DNA of 64,000 nucleotides from Salinilacustrithrix sp003476595 (GCA_963972525.1 CAXAUZ010000001.1:310001-374000), one strand, 5' to 3'. Counted from the stretch's first letter, positions 18,532 to 27,703 are shown. The notes: a model not told the origin generated them from the letters alone. A program made the numbers and translations.

Positions 18532-18900
18532 ATGGGCCAGCTGGGATCGCGCCGCCGGTGGAAGGCGACTCGGGCCACGTTCCGGGCCCGGTGGCGGGCC
18601 TGGCGCGTCGCCTCCCGCAACCGGGCCATGGCCCGGGAGTGCTTCTACTGCGGCGTCGCGTTCGCCCCGGAGGGCCCGGACCACCGCACCGTGGACCACC
18701 GCGTCCCGAAGAGTCAGGGCGGCACCGACTCCCTCCGCAACCTGGTCTTCGCGTGCTACGCCTGCAACCAGCGCAAGCGGGACCAGGACGAGGAGGCCTT
18801 CCTCACCTCCGAGTGGCTCCAGCGACGTCGGGACGACGTGGAGTCCCGGGCGATGCCGGTCGCCCGCCGCCGGCGGCTGAACGGCGGCCGCAGCGGGTAG
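18532..18900 (+). CDS. HNH endonuclease domain protein
   Basis: Protein of 122 residues with a basic N-terminus. The zinc-finger HNH fold is complete: CFYCG (Cys37, Cys40), then HRTVDHRVPKSQGGTDSLRN with the catalytic His and Asn, then CYACNQRKRD with the second Cys pair. It is a stand-alone nuclease of the type common in actinobacterial chromosomes; no methylase or phage gene is adjacent, so its role is open. ATG chosen because it lies 6 nt from TACCGT. Confidence 0.85.
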   Translation: MGQLGSRRRWKATRATFRARWRAWRVASRNRAMARECFYCGVAFAPEGPDHRTVDHRVPKSQGGTDSLRNLVFACYACNQRKRDQDEEAFLTSEWLQRRRDDVESRAMPVARRRRLNGGRSG

Positions 18901-18909
18901 GGCGCGTCC

Positions 18910-20427
18910 ATGTCCGACCACCGCTCCGTCTGGTTGGCCACGGCCACCCACCCCGCCTTCGACCCCCTCAGCGCAGACCTCGACGTCGATGTCGCGGTCG
19001 TCGGCGCCGGCATCACCGGGCTCACCACCGCGCTGCTCCTGCAGCGCAACGGCGCCCGGGTGGCGGTGATCGAAGCCGGGCGGGTCGGCGCCGGGACCAC
19101 CGGGCACACCACCGGCAAGGTCAGCTCGCAGCACGGACTGAAGTACCACCAGCTCAGCCATGACGTGGGTGAGGACAAGGCCCGCATCTACGCCGACGCC
19201 AACCAGCAGGCCATCGGCAAGATCCGGGAGCTCGCCGACGAGGTCGGCGCCGACTGCGGCTTCGAGACCGCCCCGTCCTTCCTGTTCACCACCGCGCCCG
19301 ACGAGGTCGAGGTCCTCGAGGCCGAGCACGCCGCCGCGGTGCGCCTCGGCCTGCCCGCGACCCTGACCACCGACACCGACCTGCCCTTCCGCGTCCAGCA
19401 GGCCGTGCGGTTCGACGACCAGGCCCACTTCCACGCCGCCCGCTACACCGCCGCCCTGGCCCGCGCCCTCGACGAGCGAGGGGTCCAGATCGTGGAGCAG
19501 ACCCGGGCGATGGGCATCGAGGAGGGCAAGGACCGGGTCACGGTCAAGACCGAGCACGGAGACGTGCGGGCGAACCACGTCGTGATCGCCACCCTGCTCC
19601 CGTTCCTCGACCGGGGCGGCTTCTTCGCCAAGGCCCGTCCCAAGCGCGCCTACGGCGTCGCGGCCGTCCTGCGCAGCGGGTTCCTCACCGGCATGCACAT
19701 GACGGCCGGGTCCCCGACGCGCTCGACGCGCCCATGGAGCGACGGCGATCGCCGCGGCGTCATCGTCGTCGGCGAGGACCACGAGACCGGCAGCGACGAG
19801 GCGACGCCGGCCCGCTACGGCGCCCTGGAGGAGTGGACGCGCTCGCACTTCGACGTCGAGTCCTTCGAGTACCGCTGGTCCGCCCAGGACTTCATCCCAG
19901 CCGACGGCATGCCCTACATCGGACGATCGCCCCGCAGCACGCGCACCTTCGTGGCCACCGGCTTCCAGAAGTGGGGCCTCACCAACGGCACCGTCGCCGC
20001 CCAGATCCTCGCCGACCTCCTCGATGGCCGGGACCACCCGTGGCTCGAGGCCTTCGACGCCACCCGCATCGGCGACCCGTCGACGCTGACGAACCTGGCG
20101 AAGGACAACCTCAAGGTCGGCGCGCACTTCGTCGGCGACCGCATCGCCCGCCTCCGCTCCCGCTCCATCGACCACCTCGCGCCCGGCGAGGGTGGCATCG
20201 TGAAGGCCGACGGCCAGACCGTGGGCGCCTATCGATCGCCCGACGGCACCGTGCACGCCGTGTCGGTCGACTGCACGCACCTGGGTTGCACCGTCAAGTG
20301 GAACAGCGCCGAGAAGAGCTGGGACTGCCCCTGCCACGGCTCGCGCTTCGACTGCGACGGCGCGGTGCTCGACGGCCCGGCCGTGCGCCCGCTCAGCCAG
20401 GTCGAGGTCGAGATCGACCAGGGGTAG
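18910..20427 (+). CDS. FAD-dependent oxidoreductase with C-terminal Rieske domain
   Basis: Fusion of 505 residues. Residues about 1-390 form a DAO-type flavoprotein: VDVAVVGAGITGLTTALLLQ is the FAD motif, GHTTGKVSSQHGLKY follows, and FVATGFQKWGLTNGTVAA closes the FAD domain. Residues about 415-505 are a Rieske 2Fe-2S domain with CTHLGC and CPCHGS ligands (Cys-His then Cys-His). The order matches the known FAD/Rieske fusions of uncertain substrate, in which electrons probably pass between flavin and cluster. ATG at 18910 follows TAGGGC by 6 nt, overlapping the HNH stop. Convergent with the next gene, 7 bp between stops. Confidence 0.88.
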   Translation: MSDHRSVWLATATHPAFDPLSADLDVDVAVVGAGITGLTTALLLQRNGARVAVIEAGRVGAGTTGHTTGKVSSQHGLKYHQLSHDVGEDKARIYADANQQAIGKIRELADEVGADCGFETAPSFLFTTAPDEVEVLEAEHAAAVRLGLPATLTTDTDLPFRVQQAVRFDDQAHFHAARYTAALARALDERGVQIVEQTRAMGIEEGKDRVTVKTEHGDVRANHVVIATLLPFLDRGGFFAKARPKRAYGVAAVLRSGFLTGMHMTAGSPTRSTRPWSDGDRRGVIVVGEDHETGSDEATPARYGALEEWTRSHFDVESFEYRWSAQDFIPADGMPYIGRSPRSTRTFVATGFQKWGLTNGTVAAQILADLLDGRDHPWLEAFDATRIGDPSTLTNLAKDNLKVGAHFVGDRIARLRSRSIDHLAPGEGGIVKADGQTVGAYRSPDGTVHAVSVDCTHLGCTVKWNSAEKSWDCPCHGSRFDCDGAVLDGPAVRPLSQVEVEIDQG

Positions 20428-20434
20428 CGGCCGC

Positions 20435-21418
20435 TCAGGCGTGCAGGGCGTCGTCGTCGGGCGAGCGCCCAACGACCAAGCCGTGGCGCATGACCGTGAC
20501 CGGCCCGTCGTCGCTCACGGCGATGACCACGGCGTCGGGGTCGTCGTAGCTGTAGCGCAGCGCCGAGGTGTGCTTGGTCCCGCCCAGGGGACGGACGTGC
20601 TCCTCCGCGTCGCGGCTCGGCACCAGGTGGATGCCCATGCGACGCAGCACGCCATCGGCATCGAACACGGTGGCGCCGTCGGACTGGGCCAGGCCGTGGC
20701 GGAGCGGGGCCAGGTCGTAGGGGCGCTGGATCCGCAGCTCCGGCGGCACCGGCAACCGCTGCTGGTGGTTGGCGGACAGGTCCCCGGTGGGGTGCATGAT
20801 CAGCAGCGCACCGATGTGGCGAGCGCCGAGGTCGTGGACGGCGAAGTCCAGCAGGTGCCCGAGCACGGTGCGCTGCCCGGCCGCCAGGCAACCGGGGATC
20901 TCCTCGATCCAGGACTCGAGCGGCGGCTCGTGGTGCCAGCCGCCCATGTCCGAGCGCACGACGCCGAACGGCCCGACGACCCGCACGATCCCGGCTTCGT
21001 CCCGCTGGACGAGGCGGGCTCCGGAGGCCTCGGCCAGCACCACGAGGTCCCGCTCGGACCCGGCCGAGCGGTCGAACACCACGAACTCGTCCAGGCCCTG
21101 GGGCACCCGCACGGCCCACGCCGAGAACCCGTCGGCGAAGCGGCGGATCTGGGCATCCCGGTAGCCCGTGGTCTGGCGCCTCGACACCTGCAGCTGGGTG
21201 GAGATGTGCCACTCGTCGGCGTCCACGCTCGGACCGACGATGGCGCCGTAGGTGGGCACGCGCTGCTCGTGGACAGGCGGCCGCAAGGCGTAGTCGAGCT
21301 CCTCGAGCAGCGGGTCGCCGACGCCCTCCGGGGCGACGAAGCCGACGCCCTCATCAGCGAGCTCCTCGGCGAGCCGGCGCATGCGGGAGGTGGTGGTGAC
21401 GGCTCGCTGGGCTTCCAC
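20435..21418 (-). CDS. DAC (DisA_N) domain protein, possible diadenylate cyclase variant
   Basis: Protein of 327 residues. The C-terminal third resembles the diadenylate cyclase domain that makes c-di-AMP: HIGALLIMHP, then SDGATVFDADGVLRRMGIHL (DGA motif near residue 246), then GGTKHTSALRYSYDDPDAVV (near 281) where canonical enzymes have RHR. The first 200 residues have no membrane segment and are not CdaA- or DisA-like; this part is unassigned. The RHR-to-KHT change makes activity uncertain. The GTG at 21418 is 6 nt after TAGCGT (21430-21425). Confidence 0.72.
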   Translation of the reverse strand: MEAQRAVTTTSRMRRLAEELADEGVGFVAPEGVGDPLLEELDYALRPPVHEQRVPTYGAIVGPSVDADEWHISTQLQVSRRQTTGYRDAQIRRFADGFSAWAVRVPQGLDEFVVFDRSAGSERDLVVLAEASGARLVQRDEAGIVRVVGPFGVVRSDMGGWHHEPPLESWIEEIPGCLAAGQRTVLGHLLDFAVHDLGARHIGALLIMHPTGDLSANHQQRLPVPPELRIQRPYDLAPLRHGLAQSDGATVFDADGVLRRMGIHLVPSRDAEEHVRPLGGTKHTSALRYSYDDPDAVVIAVSDDGPVTVMRHGLVVGRSPDDDALHA

Positions 21419-21456
21419 GCCGCCACGCTACGGGGGGCCGGCCGCGATCGGGCGGG

Positions 21457-21462
21457 TACCGT
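21457..21462 (+). promoter_or_regulatory. -10 hexamer TACCGT of the RlmI-like gene (leadered)
   Basis: TACCGT lies 27 nt before the ATG at 21490. A GGGAG sits 6 nt before that ATG, so this gene has a short untranslated leader with a Shine-Dalgarno site, unlike most neighbours. Confidence 0.45.
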
Positions 21463-21489
21463 CGACCGACCGACGACCCGGGAGCGGAC

Positions 21490-22749
21490 ATGGAGCCAGC
21501 CGGCACGCACGCAGCACCCCTCGCCGCCGTCCCCGACCCCGAGGACAAGCGGGTGGCGGTGCGCGTCACGCCTGATGCCCTCCGCCACATCCGGGGCGGG
21601 CACCCGTGGGTGTTCGACCGCTCCATCACCTCGGCCAGCCACGAGGCGCCACCCGGCGCGCTCGCCGTGGTCTTCGACGACCGTCGCCGCTTCGCGGCCA
21701 TCGGGCTGTGGGACCCGACGTCGCCCCTCCGCATCCGGATCCTCCACGCCGGCGATCCCGAGACCGTCGACGTGGGGTTCTGGGGGTCCCGCCTCGCGCA
21801 GGCCGAGGAGCGGCGACGCGCCCTGGTCGAGGACGGCTCCACGACCGGCTTCCGCTGGGTGAACGGCGAGAGCGACGGGTTGCCCGGCCTCATCGTGGAT
21901 CGCTACGGGACGACCGCCGTCGTGAAGGTGTACAGCGCGGCATGGCTCCCCCACCTGCCCGCCCTGGTGCCGCTCGTGGCCGACGGGCTCGAGCGCGTGG
22001 TCCTGCGCCTCTCCCGCGCCGTCGCCGACGGTCCCACCCACGACCTCGTCGACGGCCAGGTCCTCGTCGGCGCCGCGCCGGAGGGTCCGGTCGAGTTCCT
22101 CGAGCACGGCCTGACCTTCGGAGCCGACGTCGTCCACGGCCAGAAGACCGGGCACTTCCTCGACCAGCGGGACAACCGCACCCTCGTCGGCTCGCTCGCC
22201 GCGGGCAGGGACGTGCTCGACGTCTTCGCCTGCACGGGCGGCTTCAGCGTGCACGCCGCGGCGGGTGGCGCCCGCTCGGTCCACACGGTTGACCTGAGCG
22301 AGCCGGCCATCGCCACCTCGGCGGCCAACATGGCCCGCAACCGCCACCTGGCGAACGTGGCCGCGTGCGACCACACCACCGAGGTCGGCGACGCCTTCCG
22401 GGTCCTCGAGCGCCACGCCGCCGCCGACCGGCGCTGGGACGTCGTCGTGATCGACCCGCCCTCGTTCGCCCCACGCCAGGATGCGGTGGGTCGGGCGCTG
22501 AAGGCCTACGCCCGGCTGACGGCGCTCGGCCTGGCCGTCACCCGTCGGGGCGGCCTGCTCGTGCAGTCGTCGTGCTCGAGCCGCATCGACGCCGACACGT
22601 TCCACCGCCAGCTGCGCGACGTCGCCCGCCGTCAGGGCCACGGCCTGGAGGAGGTGGCCCGCACGACCCATCCGATCGACCACCCCGCCACGTTCCCCGA
22701 GGCCTGGTACCTGAAGACCGCGTTCGTGCGCGTCGACCCCCGGCCCTGA
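21490..22749 (+). CDS. class I SAM-dependent rRNA methyltransferase, RlmI-like
   Basis: Protein of 419 residues. It has an N-terminal PUA-like domain (RVTPDALRHIRGGHPWVFD), a middle EEHD-type domain with FRWVNGESDGLPGLIVDRYG, and a C-terminal Rossmann methyltransferase. SAM site: VLDVFACTGGFSVHAA; substrate/catalytic DPPSFAP; and a later Cys in SCSS. This layout is that of RlmI, which makes 5-methylcytidine in 23S rRNA; other specificity cannot be excluded. Start supported by GGGAG six bases upstream. Confidence 0.87.
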   Translation: MEPAGTHAAPLAAVPDPEDKRVAVRVTPDALRHIRGGHPWVFDRSITSASHEAPPGALAVVFDDRRRFAAIGLWDPTSPLRIRILHAGDPETVDVGFWGSRLAQAEERRRALVEDGSTTGFRWVNGESDGLPGLIVDRYGTTAVVKVYSAAWLPHLPALVPLVADGLERVVLRLSRAVADGPTHDLVDGQVLVGAAPEGPVEFLEHGLTFGADVVHGQKTGHFLDQRDNRTLVGSLAAGRDVLDVFACTGGFSVHAAAGGARSVHTVDLSEPAIATSAANMARNRHLANVAACDHTTEVGDAFRVLERHAAADRRWDVVVIDPPSFAPRQDAVGRALKAYARLTALGLAVTRRGGLLVQSSCSSRIDADTFHRQLRDVARRQGHGLEEVARTTHPIDHPATFPEAWYLKTAFVRVDPRP

Positions 22750-22778
22750 CCGGGCGCGACGCCGGCACTGCCAGAACG

Positions 22779-23663
22779 TCAGCGGTCGGTGGCCGAGACG
22801 TGCATGTGGTCCTGCAGGGAGCGCCAGTGGCCGCCCCAACCCCAGCCGGCGCCGGTGAAGCCGGCGACGTCGTCGACGGTGAGCATGCCGGGTCGCACCT
22901 CGGTGCGGTCGACGTAGGCGGTGGCGAGCTCGGGGAGGACCAGGTCGCCCTTGACGTAGGGGTTGTGGAACGGGTTGATGTCCACGGCCCGGCCCTGGGC
23001 GTGCTCGGACCAGCTGCTCGAGCCCCGGGTCGGCCGGCAGACGAACGCGGTGGTGTTGTTGCCGTCGCCCGTGGGCGGGGCATCGAGCTCCCACGCCTCC
23101 ACGATGCGCATCTCCTCGATCGGGAACCGCCGCTCGTGCAGGTGGGCGAAGCCGGCCACGACGGCCTCGACCGCGTCGGCGCGCAGCAGCAGCTCGCCCG
23201 TGTGGACCTCGCCGTCGAAGCCCCAGAACGGCAGCAGCACCCAGCGCAGCTCCTCGCGCGGCACGGGGCACTCGGCCCGCCAGGTCGACCGGGCCAGCAC
23301 GTCGTCGGGGACCTCGGACACCTCGGCCTGGAACGCCTGCGTGGGTGGCGGCGGGAGGTGATCGGGCGTCTCGAGCCTGCGGTCGACCAGCTCGGGCGGG
23401 GTCGGCAGGGCCGGGACCAGGCCGTCGGGGCCGGGCTGCAGCACGCGGGTGCCGAGCCAGTCGGGTCGGGGCGCGGCAGCGGGGGCCGGCTCGGTGGTGG
23501 TGGTCGTCAGCGGCGTGGTCGTCACCGTGGTGGGCGCCACGTCGTCCTCGACGATCGTGGTGTCCGGGGCGGTGCGCTCGACGGCGACGTCGTCGTCTCC
23601 GCCGCACGCGGCGGCCACGGCGAGCAGCGCCGCCGTCGTCGCTGCCCAGACCGGTCGTCGCAC
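22779..23663 (-). CDS. M15-family D-Ala-D-Ala carboxypeptidase-like lipoprotein
   Basis: Exported protein of 294 residues. Lipoprotein signal MRRPVWAATTAALLAVAAAC with Cys20 as the lipidation site. Residues about 30-75 are a Thr/Pro/Ala-rich linker. The C-terminal domain has the M15 zinc signature SEHAQGRAVDINP (His and Asp ligands) and DHMHVS (third His) at the end. Probably trims peptidoglycan stem peptides at the outer face of the membrane. The GTG at 23663 is 7 nt after TACGGT (23676-23671). Confidence 0.87.
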   Translation of the reverse strand: MRRPVWAATTAALLAVAAACGGDDDVAVERTAPDTTIVEDDVAPTTVTTTPLTTTTTEPAPAAAPRPDWLGTRVLQPGPDGLVPALPTPPELVDRRLETPDHLPPPPTQAFQAEVSEVPDDVLARSTWRAECPVPREELRWVLLPFWGFDGEVHTGELLLRADAVEAVVAGFAHLHERRFPIEEMRIVEAWELDAPPTGDGNNTTAFVCRPTRGSSSWSEHAQGRAVDINPFHNPYVKGDLVLPELATAYVDRTEVRPGMLTVDDVAGFTGAGWGWGGHWRSLQDHMHVSATDR

Positions 23664-23684
23664 CCGTTCGACCGTACCGACGCC

Positions 23685-24269
23685 TCAGGCCGGTCCCACG
23701 TCGGCGAGGTGCGCCACGTCGTTGAACCCGTGCAGCGACGGGCCCCGGTCGCCCACCGCGATGCGGGTCACCGACCCCAGGGCCACGAACATCCGCCAGG
23801 AGACCTCGTCGCCGACGCCCATCGCCCATGCCGCAGCCGCCTTGATCGGCGAGACGTGGGTGACGACCACGACGTGGCCGTCCCTCGCCGCGGGGACCAG
23901 GTCCTCGCAGGCGGCGCGGACACGCTCGCCGAGCGCCTGCAGGCTCTCACCGCCGGGCGGCGCGAAGGCCACGTCGCTCCGCCACCGTCGCCACAGGTCG
24001 GCGTCGACGTCGCGCATCGGGGTGCCGTCGAGCTCGCCGTAGTCGAGCTCGACCCATCGGTCGTCGACCTGCACGGGGGCGCCCCAGGCCTCCGCGGTAG
24101 CACGGGTCCGCGCCAGCGGGCTGCACACGACGCGGTCGACCGGGCCGACGCTGCGGGCGACGGCGGCCGCCTGTTCCCGGCCGAGCGGGTCGAGCTCGGC
24201 GTCGATGCGACCGAGCAGGAGGCCGGAGCGGTTCGCCTCGGTGCGGCCGTGGCGGACGAGCGTCAGCAC
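23685..24269 (-). CDS. histidine phosphatase (phosphoglycerate mutase) family protein
   Basis: Protein of 194 residues. The phospho-acceptor motif LVRHGRTEANR is at residues 5-15. RVVCSPLARTRATAEAW and VVVVTHVSPIKA (second catalytic His) complete the site. Substrate cannot be told from sequence; small-molecule phosphatase is more likely than glycolytic mutase because of the short length. The GTG start lies inside the end of the upstream membrane gene (7-bp overlap), so the two are co-translated. The operon likely continues from the PBP gene. Confidence 0.85.
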   Translation of the reverse strand: MLTLVRHGRTEANRSGLLLGRIDAELDPLGREQAAAVARSVGPVDRVVCSPLARTRATAEAWGAPVQVDDRWVELDYGELDGTPMRDVDADLWRRWRSDVAFAPPGGESLQALGERVRAACEDLVPAARDGHVVVVTHVSPIKAAAAWAMGVGDEVSWRMFVALGSVTRIAVGDRGPSLHGFNDVAHLADVGPA

Positions 24270-24763
24270 GTGCCCTGCACCGGGGAGGTGCCGGCCCGGG
24301 GCAGCCGGCCGGTGCGGCGGAACTCGGCCCGTGCGGCCCGGTCGTCGAGGCCGACCCGGCGGATCCACCACAGGCCGAGCCCGATGCCGGCCAGCTCGAG
24401 CAGCACGGACAGGGCGCCGCGGGCGAGCTCGGGCGGCCGGGCATCGGAGAGACCGATGCCGGTGAGCGGCCACCAGAAGGCGTCGGTGTCGGCCCAGCTG
24501 CCGCTGAAGACGAGGTGGGCGAGGAGGCCGATGGGGATCCCGAGGAGGCGACGGCGCAGCAGGCGACGACCCTGGGTGGCCGCCATCACCAGCGCGAGCA
24601 CCGCCACCGCGGTCACGAGGGAGTGCAGCGGGCCGGGGCGACCGAGGACGACCTCGCCCACGGGGAGCACGGCCCCCACCATCACGAAGCGGTAGTCGAG
24701 GGCCGGGCTGTCGAACACCGCCCACACGCCCGCGAGCGCGGTGGCCACGTACCAGAGGAGCAC
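24263..24763 (-). CDS. integral membrane protein, YdjM/DUF457-like (uncertain)
   Basis: Protein of 166 residues with four or five hydrophobic segments. The pattern LDYRFVMVGAVLPVGE, then GPLHSLVTAVAVLALVMA and ADTDAFWWPLTG, recalls the membrane-bound metal-dependent hydrolases (YdjM/DUF457), where D, H and D residues at membrane borders are conserved. The similarity is weak, so function is open. It starts 14 bases after the zinc-ribbon gene and overlaps the phosphatase gene. Confidence 0.65.
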   Translation of the reverse strand: MLLWYVATALAGVWAVFDSPALDYRFVMVGAVLPVGEVVLGRPGPLHSLVTAVAVLALVMAATQGRRLLRRRLLGIPIGLLAHLVFSGSWADTDAFWWPLTGIGLSDARPPELARGALSVLLELAGIGLGLWWIRRVGLDDRAARAEFRRTGRLPRAGTSPVQGTC

Positions 24764-24776
24764 CGGGCGGCCCGGC

Positions 24777-25490
24777 TCAGTCGCGGACGAGGAAGCGGCC
24801 GCAGTCCTCGCAGCGGACCGGCTCCTCGGGGCCCAGGTGCAGGATGCGGTCGTGCTCCACGGCGGACAGCTTCATGTGGCAGGCGCCGCAGGATCCGTGC
24901 TCCAGCCGGGCCACGGCGACGCCGCCGAGCCGGCCCCGCACGGTCTCGTACTCCTCCAGCGCGCTCGGATCGATGTCGGCGACCACCTCGGCGCGCCGGC
25001 CCCGGACCTCCTCGCGCTCCCGATCGATGTCGGCCTCGGCCTCGGCGATGCCGGCGGTGAGGGTGACGGCTCGCTGGTCGAGCTCGGCCTGACGCTCGGC
25101 GAGCCCGGCCAGACGGGCGTCGATGGGCTCCACCTGCTCCATCAGCTCCAGCTCCTGGTCCTCCAGCCCCGAGATGCGGCGCTTCAGCGCGGCGATCTCG
25201 TCCTGCAGCGCCTGGAGCTCCTTGACGTCGGAGCTCCCGCTGTACAGCTGCCGATCGGCGCTGGAGATCTTGTCCTCGATCGAGGCGATCTCGTCCTCGA
25301 TGCGCGTCTGCTCCTTGTCGAGGACGTGCTTCTCACCCTCGACGGCAGCGACCTCGGTGCGGAGCGCGGCGAGCTGGTCCTCGACCTCGGCCAGCTCGGC
25401 GCGCTCCGGCAGCTGGCGCTCCCGGTGATCGAGCTGGGTCAGGCTCGTGTCGAGTGCCTGCACGTCGAGGAGCTGCTTCCAGGGGTTCAT
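24777..25490 (-). CDS. coiled-coil protein with C-terminal C4 zinc ribbon
   Basis: Protein of 237 residues. Residues about 5-180 are a long antiparallel coiled coil rich in Glu, Leu and Ala (LDHRERQLPERAELAEVEDQ at the start). Residues about 195-235 form a C4 zinc ribbon: GSCGACHMKL and CEDCGRFL. This is the CT398/DUF164 family, found widely in bacteria next to Nif3-like or cell-wall genes, with a suggested role in transport or nucleic acid contact. It starts in an ATGA overlap with the PBP gene. Confidence 0.85.
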   Translation of the reverse strand: MNPWKQLLDVQALDTSLTQLDHRERQLPERAELAEVEDQLAALRTEVAAVEGEKHVLDKEQTRIEDEIASIEDKISSADRQLYSGSSDVKELQALQDEIAALKRRISGLEDQELELMEQVEPIDARLAGLAERQAELDQRAVTLTAGIAEAEADIDREREEVRGRRAEVVADIDPSALEEYETVRGRLGGVAVARLEHGSCGACHMKLSAVEHDRILHLGPEEPVRCEDCGRFLVRD

Positions 25491-27703
25491 GGTTCGACGA
25501 AGTCTTCCGTGCTCGGTGGCGGGGTGGACGTGCCGCCGCCGTTGCCGTTGCCGTTGTTCCCGTTGCCGTTGCCGTTGTTCCCGCCGCCGGGGTCCGCGGT
25601 GGTCGTCGGCGCCGGCGCGGCCGTGGTGGTGGGCGAGGGCGTGCGCGAGGGCGGGCGGCGTCGACGCGTGGGCACCGTCGTGGTGTAGCCGTCGAGGTCG
25701 ATGTTGCGGTCCAGGCGCAGTGTGCCGGTGCCCCGCCGGGCGGGCGGGTCGGCGAAGGGTTCGGGCTCCATGTTGCCGAGCACGGCGTTGTAGAGGCGCC
25801 CGAAGATCTGGGCCGGGTAGGAGCCACCGGTGACGCTGCGGCCGCCGACCCGGTTCATGGGCACGTTGCCCTCCATCGCACCCATCCACACGGCAGTGGA
25901 GAGCTGGCGGCTGAAGCCGACGAACCAACCGTTGGAGGAGTCCTGGGCCGTCCCCGTCTTGCCGGCGACGTCGTGGCCCCGGACCCGCGCCGCGGTGCCG
26001 GTGCCGCGCTCGACGTTCTCCTTGAGGATGTCGGCGGCGATCTGAGCGGTCTCGATCGAGACGACGCGCGTGCCCGGATCGCTGTGCTGGAAGATGACGT
26101 CGCCGTTCCGGTCGAGCACCCGCTCCACGAAGTAGGGGGTGTGGTAGTGGCCGTCGTTGGCGATCGCCGCGTAGGCGGCGGCCATGCCGAGGGGCGTCAC
26201 CTCCTGGGTGCCGAGCGGCGTCGAGAAGAAGGACGGGTCGAGGGGCACGATCTCGTTGGCGGCGTTGCGGGTGACGATGCCCATCTCCCCGGCGAGCTCG
26301 GTGACGTTGTCGATGCCGGCGATCTGGCCGAGCCGCACGTAGCCGCAGTTGGACGACGCCGTGGTCATCGCCCGGATGGAGCCGACGAAGCCGCGGGAGT
26401 TGTTGAAGTTCTCGACCTCGTAGGGCTCGTCCTCGGTCGGCAGGTTGAACCGGCACGGTCCCCGCCCCGAGATCGTGTCCTGGGGGGCGTAGCCCTGCTC
26501 CAGCAGCTCCAGCAGCACGAAGGTCTTGAAGGACGACCCGGGCTGGCGGTAGCCCTGGGTGGCCAGGTTGAACTTGTACTGGTCGCCGAAGCCGGGGCCG
26601 CCGACGAGGGCCCGCACCGCACCGGTGCCGGGGTCCACCGTCGCCGAGGCCACCGTGCCGACGGCGTCGAACCCGGCCAGGTTCCGGCCGGCGATGAACA
26701 GGGCGGGCTCGCCCTCGAGCGCGAACGGGGCGAGCGTGTCGTTGCGGGCGACCTCGGACAGGTACTGCAGGCCGATGTCGAGGGTGGTGTGGATCTGCAG
26801 GCCGCCGCGGAACACGGCGTCGAAGCGGTCGGTGGCCGTCTCGCCCAGGCGGGGGTCGGCGAGGAGGGCCTGCTTGACCTCCTCCACGAAGTAGTCGTCG
26901 GGCGGGGGCGTGTACTGGCTGGGTTCGGTCGGCAGCGGCACCGCGTTGTACCAGGCGGCGTCGTCCTCGGTGATGTGGCCCTCGTCGACCATCCGGCTGA
27001 GCGCGATCCGGCGGCGCTCGATGGCGACCTCGGGGTAGCGGAACGGGTTGTAGTCGATCGGGTCCCGGATCATGCCGGCCAGCAGGGCGGCCTGGCCCGG
27101 GTCGAGCTCGGAGGCCGACACGTTGAAGTAGGTCTCGGCTGCGGTCTGGATGCCGTAGCTGTGGTTCCCGAGGTAGATCGTGTTGAGGTAGCGCTCGAGG
27201 ATCTCCTCCTTGGACATCTGCTCCTCGAGCCGGACCGCCAGGAAGACCTCCCGGGTCTTGCGGTCGAAGGTCTGCTCCGAGGTCAGCACGCTCTGCTTGA
27301 TGAGCTGCTGGGTGATGGTGGAGCCGCCCTGGGTGGTACCGCCGGCGTCGACGTTGGACAGCAGCGCTCGCACGGTGGCCCGCACGTTCACGCCCTTGTG
27401 GTCCCAGAAGCCGGAGTCCTCGACGGCAAGCACCGCGTCGATCACGTGGTCCGGGACCTCGTCGAGCGTGATCGGCGCCCGGTTCTCCTCCTCCTGGAGG
27501 GTGGCGATGAGGCTCCCGTCGACGGCGTAGACGTAGGAGCGCTGCGACAACCCCCGGAGCTCCACGTCGCTGGCCTCGCCGTGGGCCGCCTCGGTGAGGC
27601 CGGTGAGCTGGGGGGCGACCGCCATCCCGACCGCCGTGACCACCACGGAGGCGAGCGCGAGCAGCAGGGCGATGCGCACGAGGGAGTTCAGGGCGCGGGT
27701 CAC
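25487..27703 (-). CDS. class A penicillin-binding protein (transglycosylase/transpeptidase)
   Basis: Bifunctional peptidoglycan synthase of 738 residues. N-terminal membrane anchor IALLLALASVVVTAVGMAV; GT51 domain with VEDSGFWDHKG (catalytic Glu near 94) and GGSTITQQLIKQ; transpeptidase domain with PGSSFK (Ser near 389), SSN near 450 and KTGT near 580. After about 680 the tail is low complexity: Thr/Pro-rich, then repeats of Gly-Asn, then a short acidic end. The chosen GTG (27703) precedes the membrane helix; an in-frame GTG at 27727 would place the -10 TACGAT (27718-27713) inside the gene. Outer face of the cytoplasmic membrane. Confidence 0.93.
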   Translation of the reverse strand: MTRALNSLVRIALLLALASVVVTAVGMAVAPQLTGLTEAAHGEASDVELRGLSQRSYVYAVDGSLIATLQEEENRAPITLDEVPDHVIDAVLAVEDSGFWDHKGVNVRATVRALLSNVDAGGTTQGGSTITQQLIKQSVLTSEQTFDRKTREVFLAVRLEEQMSKEEILERYLNTIYLGNHSYGIQTAAETYFNVSASELDPGQAALLAGMIRDPIDYNPFRYPEVAIERRRIALSRMVDEGHITEDDAAWYNAVPLPTEPSQYTPPPDDYFVEEVKQALLADPRLGETATDRFDAVFRGGLQIHTTLDIGLQYLSEVARNDTLAPFALEGEPALFIAGRNLAGFDAVGTVASATVDPGTGAVRALVGGPGFGDQYKFNLATQGYRQPGSSFKTFVLLELLEQGYAPQDTISGRGPCRFNLPTEDEPYEVENFNNSRGFVGSIRAMTTASSNCGYVRLGQIAGIDNVTELAGEMGIVTRNAANEIVPLDPSFFSTPLGTQEVTPLGMAAAYAAIANDGHYHTPYFVERVLDRNGDVIFQHSDPGTRVVSIETAQIAADILKENVERGTGTAARVRGHDVAGKTGTAQDSSNGWFVGFSRQLSTAVWMGAMEGNVPMNRVGGRSVTGGSYPAQIFGRLYNAVLGNMEPEPFADPPARRGTGTLRLDRNIDLDGYTTTVPTRRRRPPSRTPSPTTTAAPAPTTTADPGGGNNGNGNGNNGNGNGGGTSTPPPSTEDFVEP

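Noticed and set aside
25500..25610. GC-rich trinucleotide-like repeat as a possible CRISPR or minisatellite
   Set aside because: It encodes the Gly-Asn low-complexity tail of the PBP; repeat units are short and there are no spacers.
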